DNA of 64,000 bases from Molossus alvarezi (GCA_037176705.1 CM073897.1:39521488-39585487); one strand, 5' to 3'; numbered from the stretch's first letter, positions 44,457 to 56,944 are shown. A program made the numbers and translations. Notes: generated by a model not told the origin, from the letters alone.

Positions 44457-46545
44457 TTGAAACTTTTTAGTGACTTGTAAGGGTTTCTCTTTGCCATTTA
44501 AATATCCTTCACCATACATTATTAACATAATTCATTGACTCTAAGATACTGCTGGTTTTAGGATGAATTGCTACTTTACGTATCATTTAAAAATGCTGTC
44601 AATTGATGGTGTCTGTTCACACCATCAATTCCATGATGCATCCCGATTCAAAAGTGTTAAAAAATAAAAATGCACATTTTAGAAGTTATAAAACATGTTG
44701 ACTACCACAAAAAATATACTGAATAAGAGGGAATGTTTCATACATACATCAACATACTTCTGTGCTAATTCTCATGGAAACTGGAACCACAACTACATAA
44801 AACCTACATTCATTTACATTTCCTTAATTTTGTTTTAAACTTAGTCCACTCTTTTTTTCCTACTCCTAGGTTATCTGAACCTAATTTTTGTAATCTACAT
44901 CTATTCTGCCCACACAAATGTGCGGATACAAATGTTTAGAGTGTTCATATTTAGGTCTAGGTAATAATTCTATTTTTCATAAATGAGAAACTCTTTTTTT
45001 GGGGGGGAAAGGTGTATTTCTTTGTCAACGATCTACTCCCCACTCCACCACCACCATGTGGCTCCAATGACTACAGACGCAATAGATACACCTGAGATAA
45101 GACATGAGACACTTGTATTTCAGGAACTCCCACAGAGTCTGTTAGTGATCTTCTGTGTGCTTGTGTAGGGACTGCCTGGGTCACACAAGATTTGAAAAGC
45201 ACACCTGCCTCCCAAAGATTCTGCTCTTACTACTCTCCCCAGGGAAGAACACAAGCAACCTATACCCATATTTTCTCACAGTTGCACCAACTTCATTTTG
45301 AGCTTTGCCCTTTTTCCATTGTTAACTTCTTCTGCCTCTTTTACATTCTGTCCAGGTCATTCTCTGAGACCCGAAGCAGCCCAGACTTCCGAACCGGCTG
45401 CACTATATTATCCTAGGGTCTGGACTGACTGAGAATAAAATTGGAAGTGCCCTCAGGCTGCAGAAGATGAATTTGGGTAGAATAATCTGAGACAGAGTAT
45501 CTGAGGGAAATTTAAACCAAATGATGATTATCCAACTAGGCAGTCAATCCTAAAGGACAGATAAGGTAGGACACTCTAAATACAAGGCACAGGGATGAAG
45601 AGAGAGAGAGAGACCAAATTAGGGTAGGAATCTGAGGTAGCCTGAGCCATGGGGCCATAGCTGCTGGTGATGGGGCCAAATTTCCACCTCTCTGAAAGAA
45701 AATTAGATGGAAGTTTTCAATGCATTTTTAGCTGAGAAGGTGACACTGAGCATATATAAGTAATTTGCCTAGTTCACAAGGTTAACAAGCATCTCAAATG
45801 AGGCTGTTGGCCAGGACATTGCCCCCACAGCCCAGCACCGTGCGCTGTATACAATTCCGGTGAGTGAGATCATGTTCTATTTCCTCAACAATTGCTGATT
45901 CATCTCAGAGGTAGGGTAGTTAAGAAATGTGAGAGAGTTCATAGATTTTAGTAAAAACCGACACTATTTTAGTACACCTATATATAAAAATAAGATAGAA
46001 TTAATTATATTCTCTGCGAATTGCTTTTATCCCCTAAAAGATGGGGGAGGTGATTTCCATTCTGCTTCTCAAGGATTTTTGTTTGTTTATTTGTATTAAA
46101 AACAAAACAAGACATACAATATTAATATTCTATAGAAATGTGAGATATAATCAACATTATTATTATTATCATTCAACAGTACCTAGATTAAATTTGTGCC
46201 TTGGTTAAACTAATTAAAAACACACACACACAAAACAAAACAAAAAAACCCATTGCTTCTCCAAAGAAGCCACCTAGTGGTGACTTGAAGAGCACACTCT
46301 TTCCATGTAGAAAATCCTCACTCAAGTCTTTGGAAGCTGCAAGTCCAGGTGAAATGGCTAGAAAGAAACCAATTTTCCAGCAGGCTAATTGATATAAGCA
46401 AGAGTTAAGTTCCTAGGCATAGGTTTAGTCAGAAAACATCACAAACTTAAGAAACTCCCTGAACACATCTAATATTAAGCAATGACGTAAACGTGAGCTA
46501 TACATACATTTAAGAAAGATAATACAAACAAGGAAGATTATTTTC
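44457..46545. other. Unique sequence with minor traces
   Basis: No gene recognised. 44601-44630 is a perfect hairpin (listed separately). 45745-45815 resembles an antisense MIR (aagtaatttgcctagttcac). A ca-rich tract lies at 46219-46245. Short open frames at 44983-45168, 45192-45416 and 46201-46392 have no known domain. Confidence 0.4.
44601..44630. repeat. Perfect 12-bp inverted repeat (hairpin)
   Basis: The left arm aattgatggtgt (44601-44612) and the right arm acaccatcaatt (44619-44630) are exact reverse complements around a 6-base loop, ctgttc. No other structure around it suggests a transposon end or a terminator. Confidence 0.85.
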
Positions 46546-46554
46546 CAAACCGCT

Positions 46555-46800
46555 CATGCTGATTTAGAGTCATGTGAGAGCCTATTGGCAGCTCGGGGCT
46601 CAAGGTGGGAGTCAGTGCTGGACCACGTGCTCACACATGCACTCGGATGGGGAGGGCTGAGACAGCCCGTTCCCCTCCCCTGTGCATCTTTGGGATATGG
46701 GAGGAAACCCGAACACCCAGGGAAAACTGCAGATATTGGGAGAAAGTGCAAACTCCACACAGGCAGGTAGGTGCCTCAGGTGGGAAGAGATTTCTTCTTT
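46555..46800 (+). repeat. Ancient unclassified repeat
   Basis: tcatgtgagagcctattggc, gcatctttgggatatgggag, gaggaaacccgaacacccag and gagaaagtgcaaactccaca follow the order of an old mammalian repeat that I cannot name with confidence. Five overlapping open frames on both strands (46554-46909) read through it and none has a known domain. It is somewhat GC-rich for this window. Confidence 0.5.
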
Positions 46801-46881
46801 TCCTTCTCATCCACGTTATCACCTAACCACACTGAAGAAAGCAAGTTATTCCAGGACCCGCTGCACTGATTTTGGAGTGAA

Positions 46882-47040
46882 GTTCTCTGTCTGCCATTTA
46901 ACATTCTGAATTGGGTAAGTCCGCTAACATTTCTAAAGCCCAATTTCTCATCTGTACAATAGTGATAGTACTTGTACCTATACTGTAAGAGGTTACTGAG
47001 GATTACATAAGATAACAACACAGTTACACTTTAACATATC
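46882..47040 (+). repeat. MIR SINE
   Basis: Sense MIR: attctgaattgggtaagtcc, cccaatttctcatctgtaca, tagtgatagtacttgtacct, gaggttactgaggattacat. Confidence 0.8.
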
Positions 47041-47184
47041 ATAATTAAAGTCCTAAAGTTTAGTCTAATGTCATGCCTGTTAGAAAACACACATTTTATG
47101 TGAAGAATAGTATATAACATTTGGTGACTACCTGCTATATTTGGGTGGGAGGGTACTAGATTTTTTTTAAAATAAGTTTCTTGG

Positions 47185-47355
47185 ATGTAACAAATCTGCA
47201 CATTGCCTATTGCTCTCTATTTTATGGATAAGCAATTCAAAGCCCAGAGAGGTAAGTCACTTCCATGTCCAAGCTCACAAGGCTTATAACCGGAAGAGAA
47301 AGGTCTAGAATCGGTCATTATGACTTCAAAGCCCTTGCTTTGTTCCACAATGCAG
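47185..47355 (-). repeat. MIR SINE
   Basis: Antisense MIR: ctctattttatggataagca, aagcccagagaggtaagtca, agctcacaaggcttataacc, then ttcaaagcccttgctttgtt. Confidence 0.75.
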
Positions 47356-47359
47356 ACAA

Positions 47360-48140
47360 CCTCTCAGGGACAGCATAAAAGGAACTGGATTTATTAGTCA
47401 AAGACCTTGTACTATGATTACTTTCCATGGTTATATTTTTGTATTTGTCTGGCTTATTTCATATTTACTTAGCTCAGCTTAGAAGTGTTTTAAAGAATGA
47501 GAAAGCTTGGCTTTAATATTGCTCATGCTTACCATGGAAGGAAGCCTTTTCCTACCCAGGAATGGTAATTTTATTTCTGCCCTTAAAATAAGAAATAGGT
47601 CAACCTACTTACTTATTGCATTGCTTAAATATTCTTCTGGGACTTTGGCAGTTTAAGGCTTATAGGTCTTTTCTTGGCTATCTTCCTCTAAATCTCTTAA
47701 GGGATCATGGATATTCTATGCACATCCAATCAAATATTTATTAAAGAATATATAATATGACTGTAAATTTACTTTAACATTCTTCTGCTAAGGAGTTCAG
47801 AACCCTATGGCATAAAGCACCTCATTTATCTTCATATACATTCCCAAGGGAAGAGCTTGGTAGTAGTATCAGCCCAAATAGAAAATAAATGGGCAACTAT
47901 AAGCCAGTTAGTCAGTTATTCAGTTAGTCAGTCTATCATGAGGGTTGACGGGGTTTCCACTATTTGCAGGTAACTGGGCGGGAATTAGCAGCCATGCTCT
48001 GCTCAGGGGATCAAGAGGTCAGAGCAAGATGTGTCTGGATGAAACCCTGAAATGGCTCACGAGTGCCTCAGTTCATGTTTCCCTGATCATCTGCCTATTT
48101 GCCCAGCAAGTGACTAAAAAATAACACAAGCTATTATTGT
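47360..48140. other. Unique sequence
   Basis: 47906-47934 is a short run of cagttagt/cagttatt units. Nothing else recognised. Confidence 0.4.
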
Positions 48141-48149
48141 CTGCATTTG

Positions 48150-48465
48150 TGATGCCATCAGCCATTATTCTGTCTGATCACCTCATGCTTCAAGGCTCAG
48201 ATGAGTCATCATTTTCTCTGTGAGGACTGTCTTCATCTTCAACCGAGTTAACCTGTCTGTGTCTAGAGTTATACCAGTTAGATGGGTGGATGTATGTGGT
48301 TAATATGTTCAATATAACATATGGAATGCCTGTATTTGTGTATGTCTTCTCTAAAAGGCCAAAAGCTTCTACTGGCCAGAAACATATTTTATTTCTTTCT
48401 GAATTCTCAACACAGATCACAATGCCTGGAACCCAGACATTTAAAATCAGTTTACGGAATAATGT
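48150..48465 (+). repeat. L2 LINE 3' region
   Basis: L2 in sense: ctgatcacctcatgcttcaa, gtgaggactgtcttcatctt, tttatttctttctgaattct, then acaatgcctggaacccagac. Confidence 0.55.
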
Positions 48466-48709
48466 AAGGAACTAGAAAATACATCTTATTTGGGAGAATC
48501 AGACCATAAACCCATTGCCTCAGGCTATTTCTACCTCCAGGTTGTATTTCATCACATCAATCAGTGGGTTGATTTTCCATTTCCAGTGGCACCCTTCAAA
48601 CGTTGTTATTTCTGAGCCTTTCTTTCACCTTCTATAAAAAGGGGACAGTGATACATCTTTGATCTTTATCAGATACCATGGAAAACAAATAAACAAATAA
48701 TAATGTATA

Positions 48710-48883
48710 TGTATTCATTAAATAGGGGTGCTATAATAAAATACCATAGCCTGGGGACCTAAATAAAAGAAATATATTTTCTTATAGTACTAGAGGATAG
48801 AATTCTAAGATCAAGGTGTCAGCTGAGTTGATTTCTTCTATGAGCCCACTCCTTGGCTTTTAAATAGCATCACCTGCTTCTGT

Positions 48884-48932
<49 letters not shown>

Positions 48933-49123
48933 TTCTGCAAGGCAGTGTCCTAAACTCTTTCTATAAGGACATGAGTCATATTGGTTTAGGGTCTACACTT
49001 ATGACCTCATTTTACCTTAACTACGTCTAAATGCCTTATCTCCACACAGAGTCACATTATGAAGTACTTGAGATTAGAACTTTAACATATAACCTTTGCA
49101 GGGACACGTTTCAGCCCATAACA
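48710..49123 (+). mobile_element. Ancient solo LTR, ERVL/MLT2-like (copy 2), 5-bp TSD
   Basis: Starts tgtattcattaaataggggt and ends tttcagcccataaca. The flanks gtata (48705-48709) and gtaca (49124-49128) match 4 of 5, the TSD length of ERVL-type elements. Internal blocks are aataccatagcctggggacc, gatcaaggtgtcagctgagt and tatgacctcattttacctta. It carries an expanded CT tract at 48887-48930. It is an LTR only, with no coding region. Confidence 0.72.
48887..48930. repeat. CT dinucleotide microsatellite inside an LTR
   Basis: About 22 CT units lie inside the LTR at 48710-49123, where the family normally has only a short pyrimidine or GA stretch. Confidence 0.95.
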
Positions 49124-49129
49124 GTACAT

Positions 49130-50775
49130 AAAAAGGCTCAATATGATACTTGGCATGTAGCTGTTATTGTAGTCGTGGAAGTACTATTACTATCACTTTT
49201 AGTCAAAGATTTTCAATAGATCAAAAATGACTTAACTTCTTGTTCAAAGGCTCCTTTGGCATCTTGCTCACCTTACTTGAAAAGAAAAATAACATGTAGA
49301 CAGGGCATAAGCCATCTCGGCATAAAGCCTAGGGCAGAGGGAGAAAGATGAAGAATCTTCCTGAAGTAAGGATACTCTGACCTCATTTACAGATTTAGCA
49401 AGAGCTTGTCATAAATGAAAAAACAGATGACCCAGATGAAGAGGTGATGCTATAAATGGCAGTCAATCTTTTAAGAAGAAAAATGAAAAGCATGTGGATG
49501 TATATTTGGCATTCAGGGGAAATGACAGTGAGTCAGAATGCCAAGCCTGAAAGGCATTAAAAAAGAACATTTCCATGAAAACCTAGCAGTCAGATTTTGA
49601 CGGGAAAGGGATTAGCCACAGCCACATGTTAACCTTGTGATGAGCTGTGAAGCCATCCTTCATGAATCGTCTTTCATTCCCTCCCTGCTATCCTTCTCTC
49701 CCTCCTCTCCATTCCTCCATCCCCCTTTGCGATCTTCCACTAAAATGAATTGAGCCCTTGTTATACAATAGGAATTTTCAGAGTATAGTGGTATATAGAA
49801 AAGTAAATAACATCCTCAAAGAGACTGATGTACAAATATATGCAGTTAGTTTTCATTATTTGTGGCAGTTCTATAAAGACATCACAGACAGTGAATTAGC
49901 AAATACTAAATTATGGTTCCTAGGAAAAATACACACACACACACCATACACACCACACAGACTGTAATCTTAAGTCCTAGAAATAACTCATTCTGGTAGG
50001 TTTCATTTTCCAAAAGAGAAAACAAGGTTCCGAAATCATAAGTAACTTACTTAAGCCTATCCCACTAACAGATGCCTTAGATAATTAGAATTCAAAACCC
50101 TTCCCTGGAAAAAGTGTTTCAACAATACTTGAGACACTAATACTTATATACTAGAGAAGCCACTCCCAATCCTTAAACAGCACACATACAAAAGCCAATA
50201 CAAATGTACCTTGTGGACAGGTGGGCTGCAGTACCCATGTACTGCAATGAGTAGGGAAAGATTCCATGTGCCAAAAAACATCCTATCCAATGTTAGGAAA
50301 AAGAAAGCCCTGTATTCCCTATAGGATTATTGCAATCTCACCTGTATCATCTATCTGTATATAATCACCCCATAACCTTTAGAGCTCTGAGCAGAGATGA
50401 GGGTGATAAACTGGCTAATTATTCTTAGAAGCATAGCTGCTTGCTTGGAAAGGAAATTATCTCTGGTATGACTATTAGTTAGGAATGCCTGTGAATAAAT
50501 CAGTGGTATTAACAAAGAGTATTTCATCCAGAAATGTACCTATTGCTTTATTGTCATCATTATTTAAATGGTAACCTTTGAACAGAATATTGTTCAATGG
50601 GCAAGCGAACATTTTGAGGATATAGATGGTTCACTGATACATAGTAGATGCAAACCATGCTGTCTATCAACTAACTGAAGACTTAGGTTCAAGTTTCCTT
50701 TTAAATGGTATATATAGAAATATATATATTTCTAGCCAATATTTATATGCTTACCTTCATATTGTCCAAAGAAGC
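49130..50775. other. Unique sequence with minor traces
   Basis: 49674-49735 is pyrimidine-rich. A CA tract lies at 49930-49945. 49985-50105 resembles a diverged antisense MIR core (gtttcattttccaaaagaga, gtaacttacttaagcctatc). No gene seen. Confidence 0.35.
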
Positions 50776-50779
50776 ACGG

Positions 50780-50940
50780 ATGTTGAAAAAAGTGACTGGG
50801 TTTGAATTTTGACTTGGTGCTTTCTGGTTGTGTGATATTTGACCTCATATCTCTGTACCTGTCTCCTCCTCAACTGTAAAAGGGGAACCACAGTGACTAT
50901 GTTATTTTTAAGGGAGTATGTGAGAATATATATTTTGTTA
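50780..50940 (+). repeat. MIR SINE
   Basis: Sense MIR: gactgggtttgaattttgac, tttctggttgtgtgatattt, cctcctcaactgtaaaaggg, gggagtatgtgagaatatat. Confidence 0.75.
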
Positions 50941-51149
50941 AACTGGTTGTTAGTGTTACTTGTTTCTCAGTCACACTAGTAACAATGAAAATGTGTCATA
51001 GTCACAAAGTGCAACACCTTATACCATTAAACTTGGTATCTCTTCCTGGTTTCAGATACATACACTTGAAGTCACCACACACAAAAATTCAATATGCTGA
51101 AGTTTTAGAACAGAAATAAGAGTATGCACACTAGATTTTATTTTCGTTT

Positions 51150-51350
51150 TAATTAATAAACTGTTTTTAGAGCTGTTCTAGCTTTGCAGAAAATTAAAAA
51201 GAAAGTACAGCACCTCCCTACAGTTTTCTCTATTATTAAAAACTCACATAGGTATAGTGCTTTTTGTTACTATATTAATGAATTGATATTAATACATTAT
51301 TATTAACTAAGTAATTTATACTAGAGTTCTCTGTTTGTGTTGTAGAAAGA
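51150..51350 (+). repeat. Old L1 3' UTR fragment (L1M-type)
   Basis: tttttagagctgttctagct, gcagaaaattaaaaagaaag, tacagcacctccctacagtt, tattaatgaattgatattaa, tacattattattaactaagt: the 3' UTR layout of older L1 families in sense. Confidence 0.7.
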
Positions 51351-51559
51351 TAGTCTCTGTTTGCTAGTTGTGGGTTACTGAAAGTCAAAATGAGCTTGTT
51401 TTCATGGGACTGTCTGCCCCAACTATGGCCAAATCAAATTGGGCCAAGGGATATGATGCAAGCTCGAAGTGTACCAGCTACCACGTAATGATTTATTTTA
51501 TTTTACAGAAAAACCTATATCTTTTACAAAACCATAAGGGACATGGTCATCTATTAAGT

Positions 51560-51710
51560 TGATGGCGTCCCTTTTTCTCCTTTGGAGATGGAGGTTTAGA
51601 AAGGTTAGGTCACTTGCCTAGAAGCCCAAGGATAACAAGTGGCAGGAATGGAATTTGTACTTACGTGTGCTGACTACATGCCCAGCATATTTCCCACACC
51701 TCTAGGCTGC
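51560..51710 (-). repeat. MIR SINE
   Basis: Antisense MIR: tttagaaaggttaggtcact, gcctagaagcccaaggataa, agtggcaggaatggaatttg, tgctgactacatgcccagca. Confidence 0.75.
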
Positions 51711-52150
51711 TTCTAAGACAACTAATGAGGGTTTGATGCCTATAGGTATTATATTTCAAGAAATAAAAATAGTGAGGAGGAATAGCCCTCCCCTCCCGAA
51801 CTATTTTCATACCTTAGTAAGTCACTGAGTTAACATTGACATGGCACTCTGCTTGGCATGGGAAAGACAAGAGCTGAAGAGCTCTGGTTAATTACCTAGG
51901 GGAGATCAGAACACCTTGCGGTTACACGCATTGCTTCAGCAACGCGAAGACAGCAGCATGCCCAGGTTATTAGAATACAGAGGAAGGGCAGCCCCGTGCC
52001 GCTGGCAGACAGGTCTCATTTTCTTCTTTTTATTCTGTTTTCTTTTTTTGTAGACCGAGCACATATTCTGTGGTTCCTCTTGAGTCCCAGTGATGCCATT
52101 CTGAGGCCTAGATAACCTCTGATGCTTCCCAAGTCTGTAGTAAACAAAGC
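51711..52150. other. Unique sequence
   Basis: Most of the longest open frame of the window (127 codons, minus, 51936-52319) lies here. It runs into an L2 at its start, contains a lysine run from an A-rich tract and shows no recognisable domain, so I do not call it a gene. Confidence 0.4.
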
Positions 52151-52154
52151 TTTT

Positions 52155-52362
52155 AGCATGACCGGCCCTCTGCTTAAACTCCATTCCCTTTTTGATGCCC
52201 TCATTGCGTTGTGGGTTAAGCTGCCGGTTTCTAAATGATTTTTGTCTCTCTACCCAAACTAAAACCTCTCTGAGGACAAAAACCATGTAGCCACACACTG
52301 TTCCTTCAGTGCCCAGCACAGGACTCTTTCCTTAACAAGTACTCAATAAATAAATAAAGGGT
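52155..52362 (+). repeat. L2 LINE 3' end
   Basis: gccggtttctaaatgatttt, ctctctgaggacaaaaacca, ttcagtgcccagcacaggac, acaagtactcaataaataaa: a standard L2 3' terminus in sense. Confidence 0.75.
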
Positions 52363-52364
52363 GG

Positions 52365-53865
52365 GCATAACACATTATGCTAAAATGTATTGCTAGATGG
52401 TAAACTGTGTTCACATGTGTTAACTGAATTAAAGAGGTGAGGTAATTGTAATTAATTCCAAACAGAAGAGAATATTTGAAATGAAGTAGAACTCTATTGT
52501 CATCATCATCAAGCCATTTGCAAAATGCATCCATCTGAGCTCCTGGGAGAGTAGAAGGTAGGAGATGGTAGTGTTATTTTCTAGAAGGGAGAACAGTCTA
52601 TATACGCACAAGCACTGCATTCTAATACCACTCCCTGAAACTTAGCACCTTCATCAGGTAAAAGTGAACTACCCAGTGGTCCCATGGAGTAATAGGAAAA
52701 CTGTCACTGTGGGTAATAACAGAATCGAGCTCTAGTCTTAAGATCCTCATCAGACAGGTATGTAATTATAGAAAGGTTAGCTAAGCTCTCTCCTCAATAT
52801 TACTGAGCATTTATTCAATGTTTTTGACAGCATGTTCCACTTTAAAAGAAAAATCATGGTTAGAGTGTTATCTTCCTAAAGGCTTCCCAGTGTTTATAAA
52901 TAACTAAGACAAAGGTAAATTCGTTTCTTTAGATTTGTGGAAACTGAATCAATTATTCAATTAATACGTTGTATCGCTGAACAAGTTGCAAAAGTTTAAG
53001 AGAGAAGGTTCTGAGAACTTTCAAGCATGAACTGTCCTAACCTAACGCTAAGGACTATTTAGTCCCCTCCTGTGGCTGGGGCCGAGCTTCCCCTTGAAAG
53101 CAGCATAAGCCCAGGATATGCAAAGTAGTATCTCCCTACTGCCCCTGGGCTCCCTGCTCTCAGAGGGATACTGGACTGGACTGTTCCCCTGTTCAGAATT
53201 ATTTGATGGCTCCCTGTCCTTATCATGCTGTTGTACAAACGATTCTGTACACTAGCCTGGTAGGATCTTCCCCAATTTGCCAATAAATAAACTTATTTGT
53301 CCTTATTAAAACAAGTTGAGAAATGCCGTATATTTCTCTTAGAGACTCACAATGGACACTAACACATTAGAGGTTTTGAGAAGGCTTACAATTCAGAAAC
53401 GTGCACTAGCTTCCCAATACCCCTTTCTGTTTCTTCCTGATCAGAACTCTGGCAATGTGTTCACATAAAATACTCATCTTCTGTGATTTCTATTTACCTT
53501 GGAGTTGGCTACAAAGCTGGTTCTGGTCGATCAAAGTTAAACATAGTTGATTGAAACTTCTGGAAACTCGTCTCTCAGCCTGCTCCCTATGTTTTTGTCC
53601 TCTTTCTTCTTCCTGTCTTGGACACGGAAATGACCCCTAGAACAGCCAGCTTCTGACCGTGAACATGCAAACGAGTGGTTGGGCCCATGCACAGCACTTC
53701 TAGCTAGAGTTCCTGCCTCTGGACTTCATGTTAGATCAGAAAAAGACACCACTTACATAAGCAACAATGTGCCAGGTTGTCTTATTATTTGTAACAAAAT
53801 GATTTCTAAAGGTTATAACATGAATGTATTACTTCTTATCTCTTAATAATTTTATGGAAATACTT
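52365..53865. other. Unique sequence with diverged MIR/L2 traces
   Basis: 52690-52810 resembles a sense MIR (gaatcgagctctagtcttaa, gaaaggttagctaagctctc). 53180-53285 resembles an L2 segment (gatggctccctgtccttatc). Opposite-strand overlapping open frames here have no domain. Confidence 0.35.
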
Positions 53866-53879
53866 TTAGTGATGCTACC

Positions 53880-54260
53880 TATGCTACTTATTCTGTTGCT
53901 ACTGTAACAAATTAACAAACATTTAGGGACTTAAAGTAACACATTTAATAGCTAGAAGTAAAACGTCTGACATGTGTCTTACTGGTGAAATCAAAGCATC
54001 AGCAGGGCTGCGTTACTTTCTGGAGGCGCTGGGGAGAGTTCATTTTCTCGTCCCCTCTAGCTCTGAGAGGTCACTTTGCCTTCTGTGGCTCATGGTGCCT
54101 TTCTTCAGCTCCAAAGCAAGCAATGTTGAATCTCTGTTATTCTTCTTCTAACCTTTTATCAATAAATCTCTGAACACAGATGGGAAAGGTTTTCAGCTTT
54201 AAGGACTTGTGTAATTAGATTAGGACCATCTGTATACTCATGGGTATCTTTATCTCAACC
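53880..54260 (+). mobile_element. Ancient solo LTR, ERVL/MLT2-like (copy 3)
   Basis: tattctgttgctactgtaac, aaattaacaaacatttaggg, gtaaaacgtctgacatgtgt, gcatcagcagggctgcgtta, then ctggaggcgctggggagagt. The 3' part (aaggacttgtgtaattagat) is weaker. The edges are diffuse. Same family layout as the other four LTRs in the window. The short open frames inside have no meaning. Confidence 0.6.
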
Positions 54261-54264
54261 TCTG

Positions 54265-54640
54265 AACATTTAATTATATCCTTAATATTTCTTTCTGTTA
54301 TAAAAGGTGAGATGATCCCAGGTTCTAGGGAGTTGGGTCTAGACTTTCTTGGGTATCATGATTCTGATTATCACACCTGTAAGATCTCCTTGGCACCAGT
54401 CCTTTGTGATGTGACTTTAATGTTACTTTTTTTTTATCATCCTTTCTTAGCCACTATACTTTGCTCTTTTGTATTTTCCTGTCACATAGATCCATATACC
54501 ATCACCTGGCCAACATTACTTTTCTGAATAGATCAGTAGCACATCCCTTATATTTTCAGGGTCTAGGGCAATCCACTGACCATATATCTAAACAGCTAAA
54601 AACTGCAAATCAACTATGAAACTGATAAGTAGGCCCTATC
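54265..54640. other. Unique sequence
   Basis: Open on the plus strand for 95 codons (54240-54527), hydrophobic but without recognisable domain. It begins at the 3' edge of the LTR. Not supported as a gene. Confidence 0.35.
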
Positions 54641-54650
54641 TTCCCTTGAG

Positions 54651-54886
54651 TCCTGGCCCGTTTTTGCTCAGTGGTTAGAGCATCAGCCTGCGGTTCAGAG
54701 AGACCCGGGTTCGGTTCCCACTAAGGGCATGTACCTCGGTTGCAGTTTGTCCCAGGCCCTGGTTGGTCGTGCGGGTGGCAGCCACTCGATGTGTCTCACG
54801 TCGATGTTTCTCTCTCTCTCTCTCCCCCTCCCACTTTATCTGAACAAAAAATGGAAAAATGTCCTTGGGTGAGGATTAAAGAAAAA
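54651..54886 (+). mobile_element. VES SINE, type B
   Basis: Sense type B: gagcatcagcctgcggttca, gacccgggttcggttcccac (B-box), gtacctcggttgcagtttgt, ggtcgtgcgggtggcagcca, a CT-rich part, then gaaaaatgtccttgggtgag. The A-box region is partly altered (cctggcccgtttttgctcag). The TSD is weak (ccttga on both sides). Confidence 0.93.
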
Positions 54887-54889
54887 CAT

Positions 54890-55640
54890 ACACCTTGATG
54901 ATGATCTCGATGACTGAAAATTTAGAATTTTCTTCTTCCCTCAGAATTCTGTCCCAGAATGTGGCAGCACAGGAAGAAATGACCCTAAGCCCATGTTCCT
55001 TGTCCAAGTTCTGAAGCCCACACACATCAGAACAACTGAGCCCCTAAGTCTCAGCTTTAACCATGCTTCCCACAACCCACCACCCATGGCCACCATTCAG
55101 AATTATATTACGACAATGGTGGTGTAGTCTGCGTTCAGGAGAACAGAGGTGGAAACACAGGCTGTACCATTCCTTGAAACGCTAGGGATCTGTGTATCCA
55201 GAGCGTGGTCTAGAAGGTGGGGTGTAGGCTCTGGTTGAGGAAGGATGGGGACTGGTCCTCTGAAGTTCAAGACTTAAAAACACAAGTTCCTTTTCCCAGG
55301 TGTAAGTGAACTATGCATGTATGTCTAGGTCAAAATTCTACCCCTCATTTTCATATTAATATGATTTAATGCATTTCTTATGATCCACCTTATTTCTCTA
55401 CCATTTTGTGAGAGCTTTGGAGACTCTCCTTCCTCATCCTATTTATAACACATTACTTTATTTTCCGAACGTAAAAAACAACAAAAAAACCTCTGCTTTT
55501 AATAATAGCATATAGTTACATAGCATATATGGCCTATAATATTTATATAATATATGATTATATAACATAACTCTGAATATTGCCTGTGCCATGCACTTTG
55601 CTATCCAAGCTATAGATATTATCAAATGTACTTCTAGCAT
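54890..55640. other. Unique sequence
   Basis: Nothing recognised. Confidence 0.4.
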
Positions 55641-55790
55641 CACATGATTGCGTTTTGAAGTCACTGATGTTAATGTCTCTTGAGCACAGCGACTGCACCC
55701 CCTTCCTCTCTGTATATACAGTAGCTGTGAAGTTCTTTGCACAGAGTAAGTTTTAGATAAATGTTTGCAAAGTGAACGCATGATTGATCA
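55640..55790 (+). repeat. L2 LINE 3' end
   Basis: gtctcttgagcacagcgact, agctgtgaagttctttgcac, agagtaagttttagataaat, then gtttgcaaagtgaacg: the L2 terminal layout. The minus-strand open frame 55458-55781 crosses it and is not a gene. Confidence 0.55.
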
Positions 55791-55799
55791 GAGCTTTAT

Positions 55800-56940
55800 A
55801 TTTGTCTGATGCTATTAGTCTCCATCTACCTTATTCGTTTTCCTCTCTCTGGATATGATCGATTTAATCTGCCAAATTGGCCTCAAGAGACTCTTTAACA
55901 ACACAGGGAACAGCATTCTGAATGACTGTGGATACTTTTCTCACTATGTTCCTAATTGGTAACCATTTTCAAGGTAACACAGAAGAGCCTAAAAGGCTTT
56001 GACAGGACAGATATCACTGAAAATGTTAGGAGCACAGTTACTTTTCCCGCCATCATGTCAACATATTTATATAGCAAAATAAATTGAATGTTCTCATTCT
56101 TGAGGGGCTACTTTGTAGCAAGTTAAAATGCAATGGAAGAGCCACCTGTAAAATTTTCAATAGTTATCCTTGCAAAATGTTGGGTACATAATAATTTATC
56201 ATTTTTCTGATGTGTCTGTTGCATATTTGTCCTTCACACTACCTGTGAAAAAATGTTACACCATTTCTCCCTTGAGCTGAACAAAAGTTCTTATAAATTT
56301 CATGTTCTAATGAGTTGATAATGTATTGGCAATGAATTAAAGCCTACTTCCCAGTGAATTTGTAAAAAAGAGATTTTTTAAAGATAAAAATCAACATTAT
56401 TTGTGTGCTTCTGTTAATATGAATAATGTATCATTTTAGCTTAAGCTGAATAAATCAACTTAAACAATAAATTACAAAATATTCAGAAAGAATTATCTTT
56501 CCCCAGAGATTTTTATCAAATGTGTTTATCTCAGATTCCTTACATATACACGAATATACATACATCCATGAAAAGAGAATGGCAAACACTCCTCATTAAT
56601 ATAAACTGTTATTTCCTTCTTATTTAGAAAACAATGTTTTTGTTCTAAACAGTCAGTTGTAACTAAAAGGTTTTGAGACAGATGGAATCTGAGAAACTGA
56701 AACAAACCATATGGATTAATCAGATGGTGATGAACAAGGAGACTGTAAGTACAATGAGCTTAAATAAAGCATATATTTAATAAATTTGATTGTGACAACA
56801 GAAATAATAGATGAGTGAAATAATTACCTTACAAAATCAGAAATCCTTCATCCTGCTTCCAAGGAAAAAATGGCTCATACTCTTTACATAATTATTATGT
56901 ACTTTTGAGAGGAGAAGTTACCATCTTATAGTAACCTTAA
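55800..56940. other. AT-rich unique sequence
   Basis: No repeat or gene recognised in about 1.1 kb. Confidence 0.4.
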
Positions 56941-56944
56941 TGTT

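Noticed and set aside
46554..46909. Cluster of overlapping open frames on both strands
   Set aside because: This slightly GC-rich interval has fewer stop codons. It lies in an old repeat and no frame has a known domain.
51936..52319. Longest open frame (127 codons, minus)
   Set aside because: It starts in an L2, includes a lysine run from an A-rich tract, and no domain or splice context is seen.
54240..54527. Hydrophobic 95-codon open frame
   Set aside because: Begins in an LTR edge. Its hydrophobicity follows from T-rich sequence. No start context or homology is recognised.
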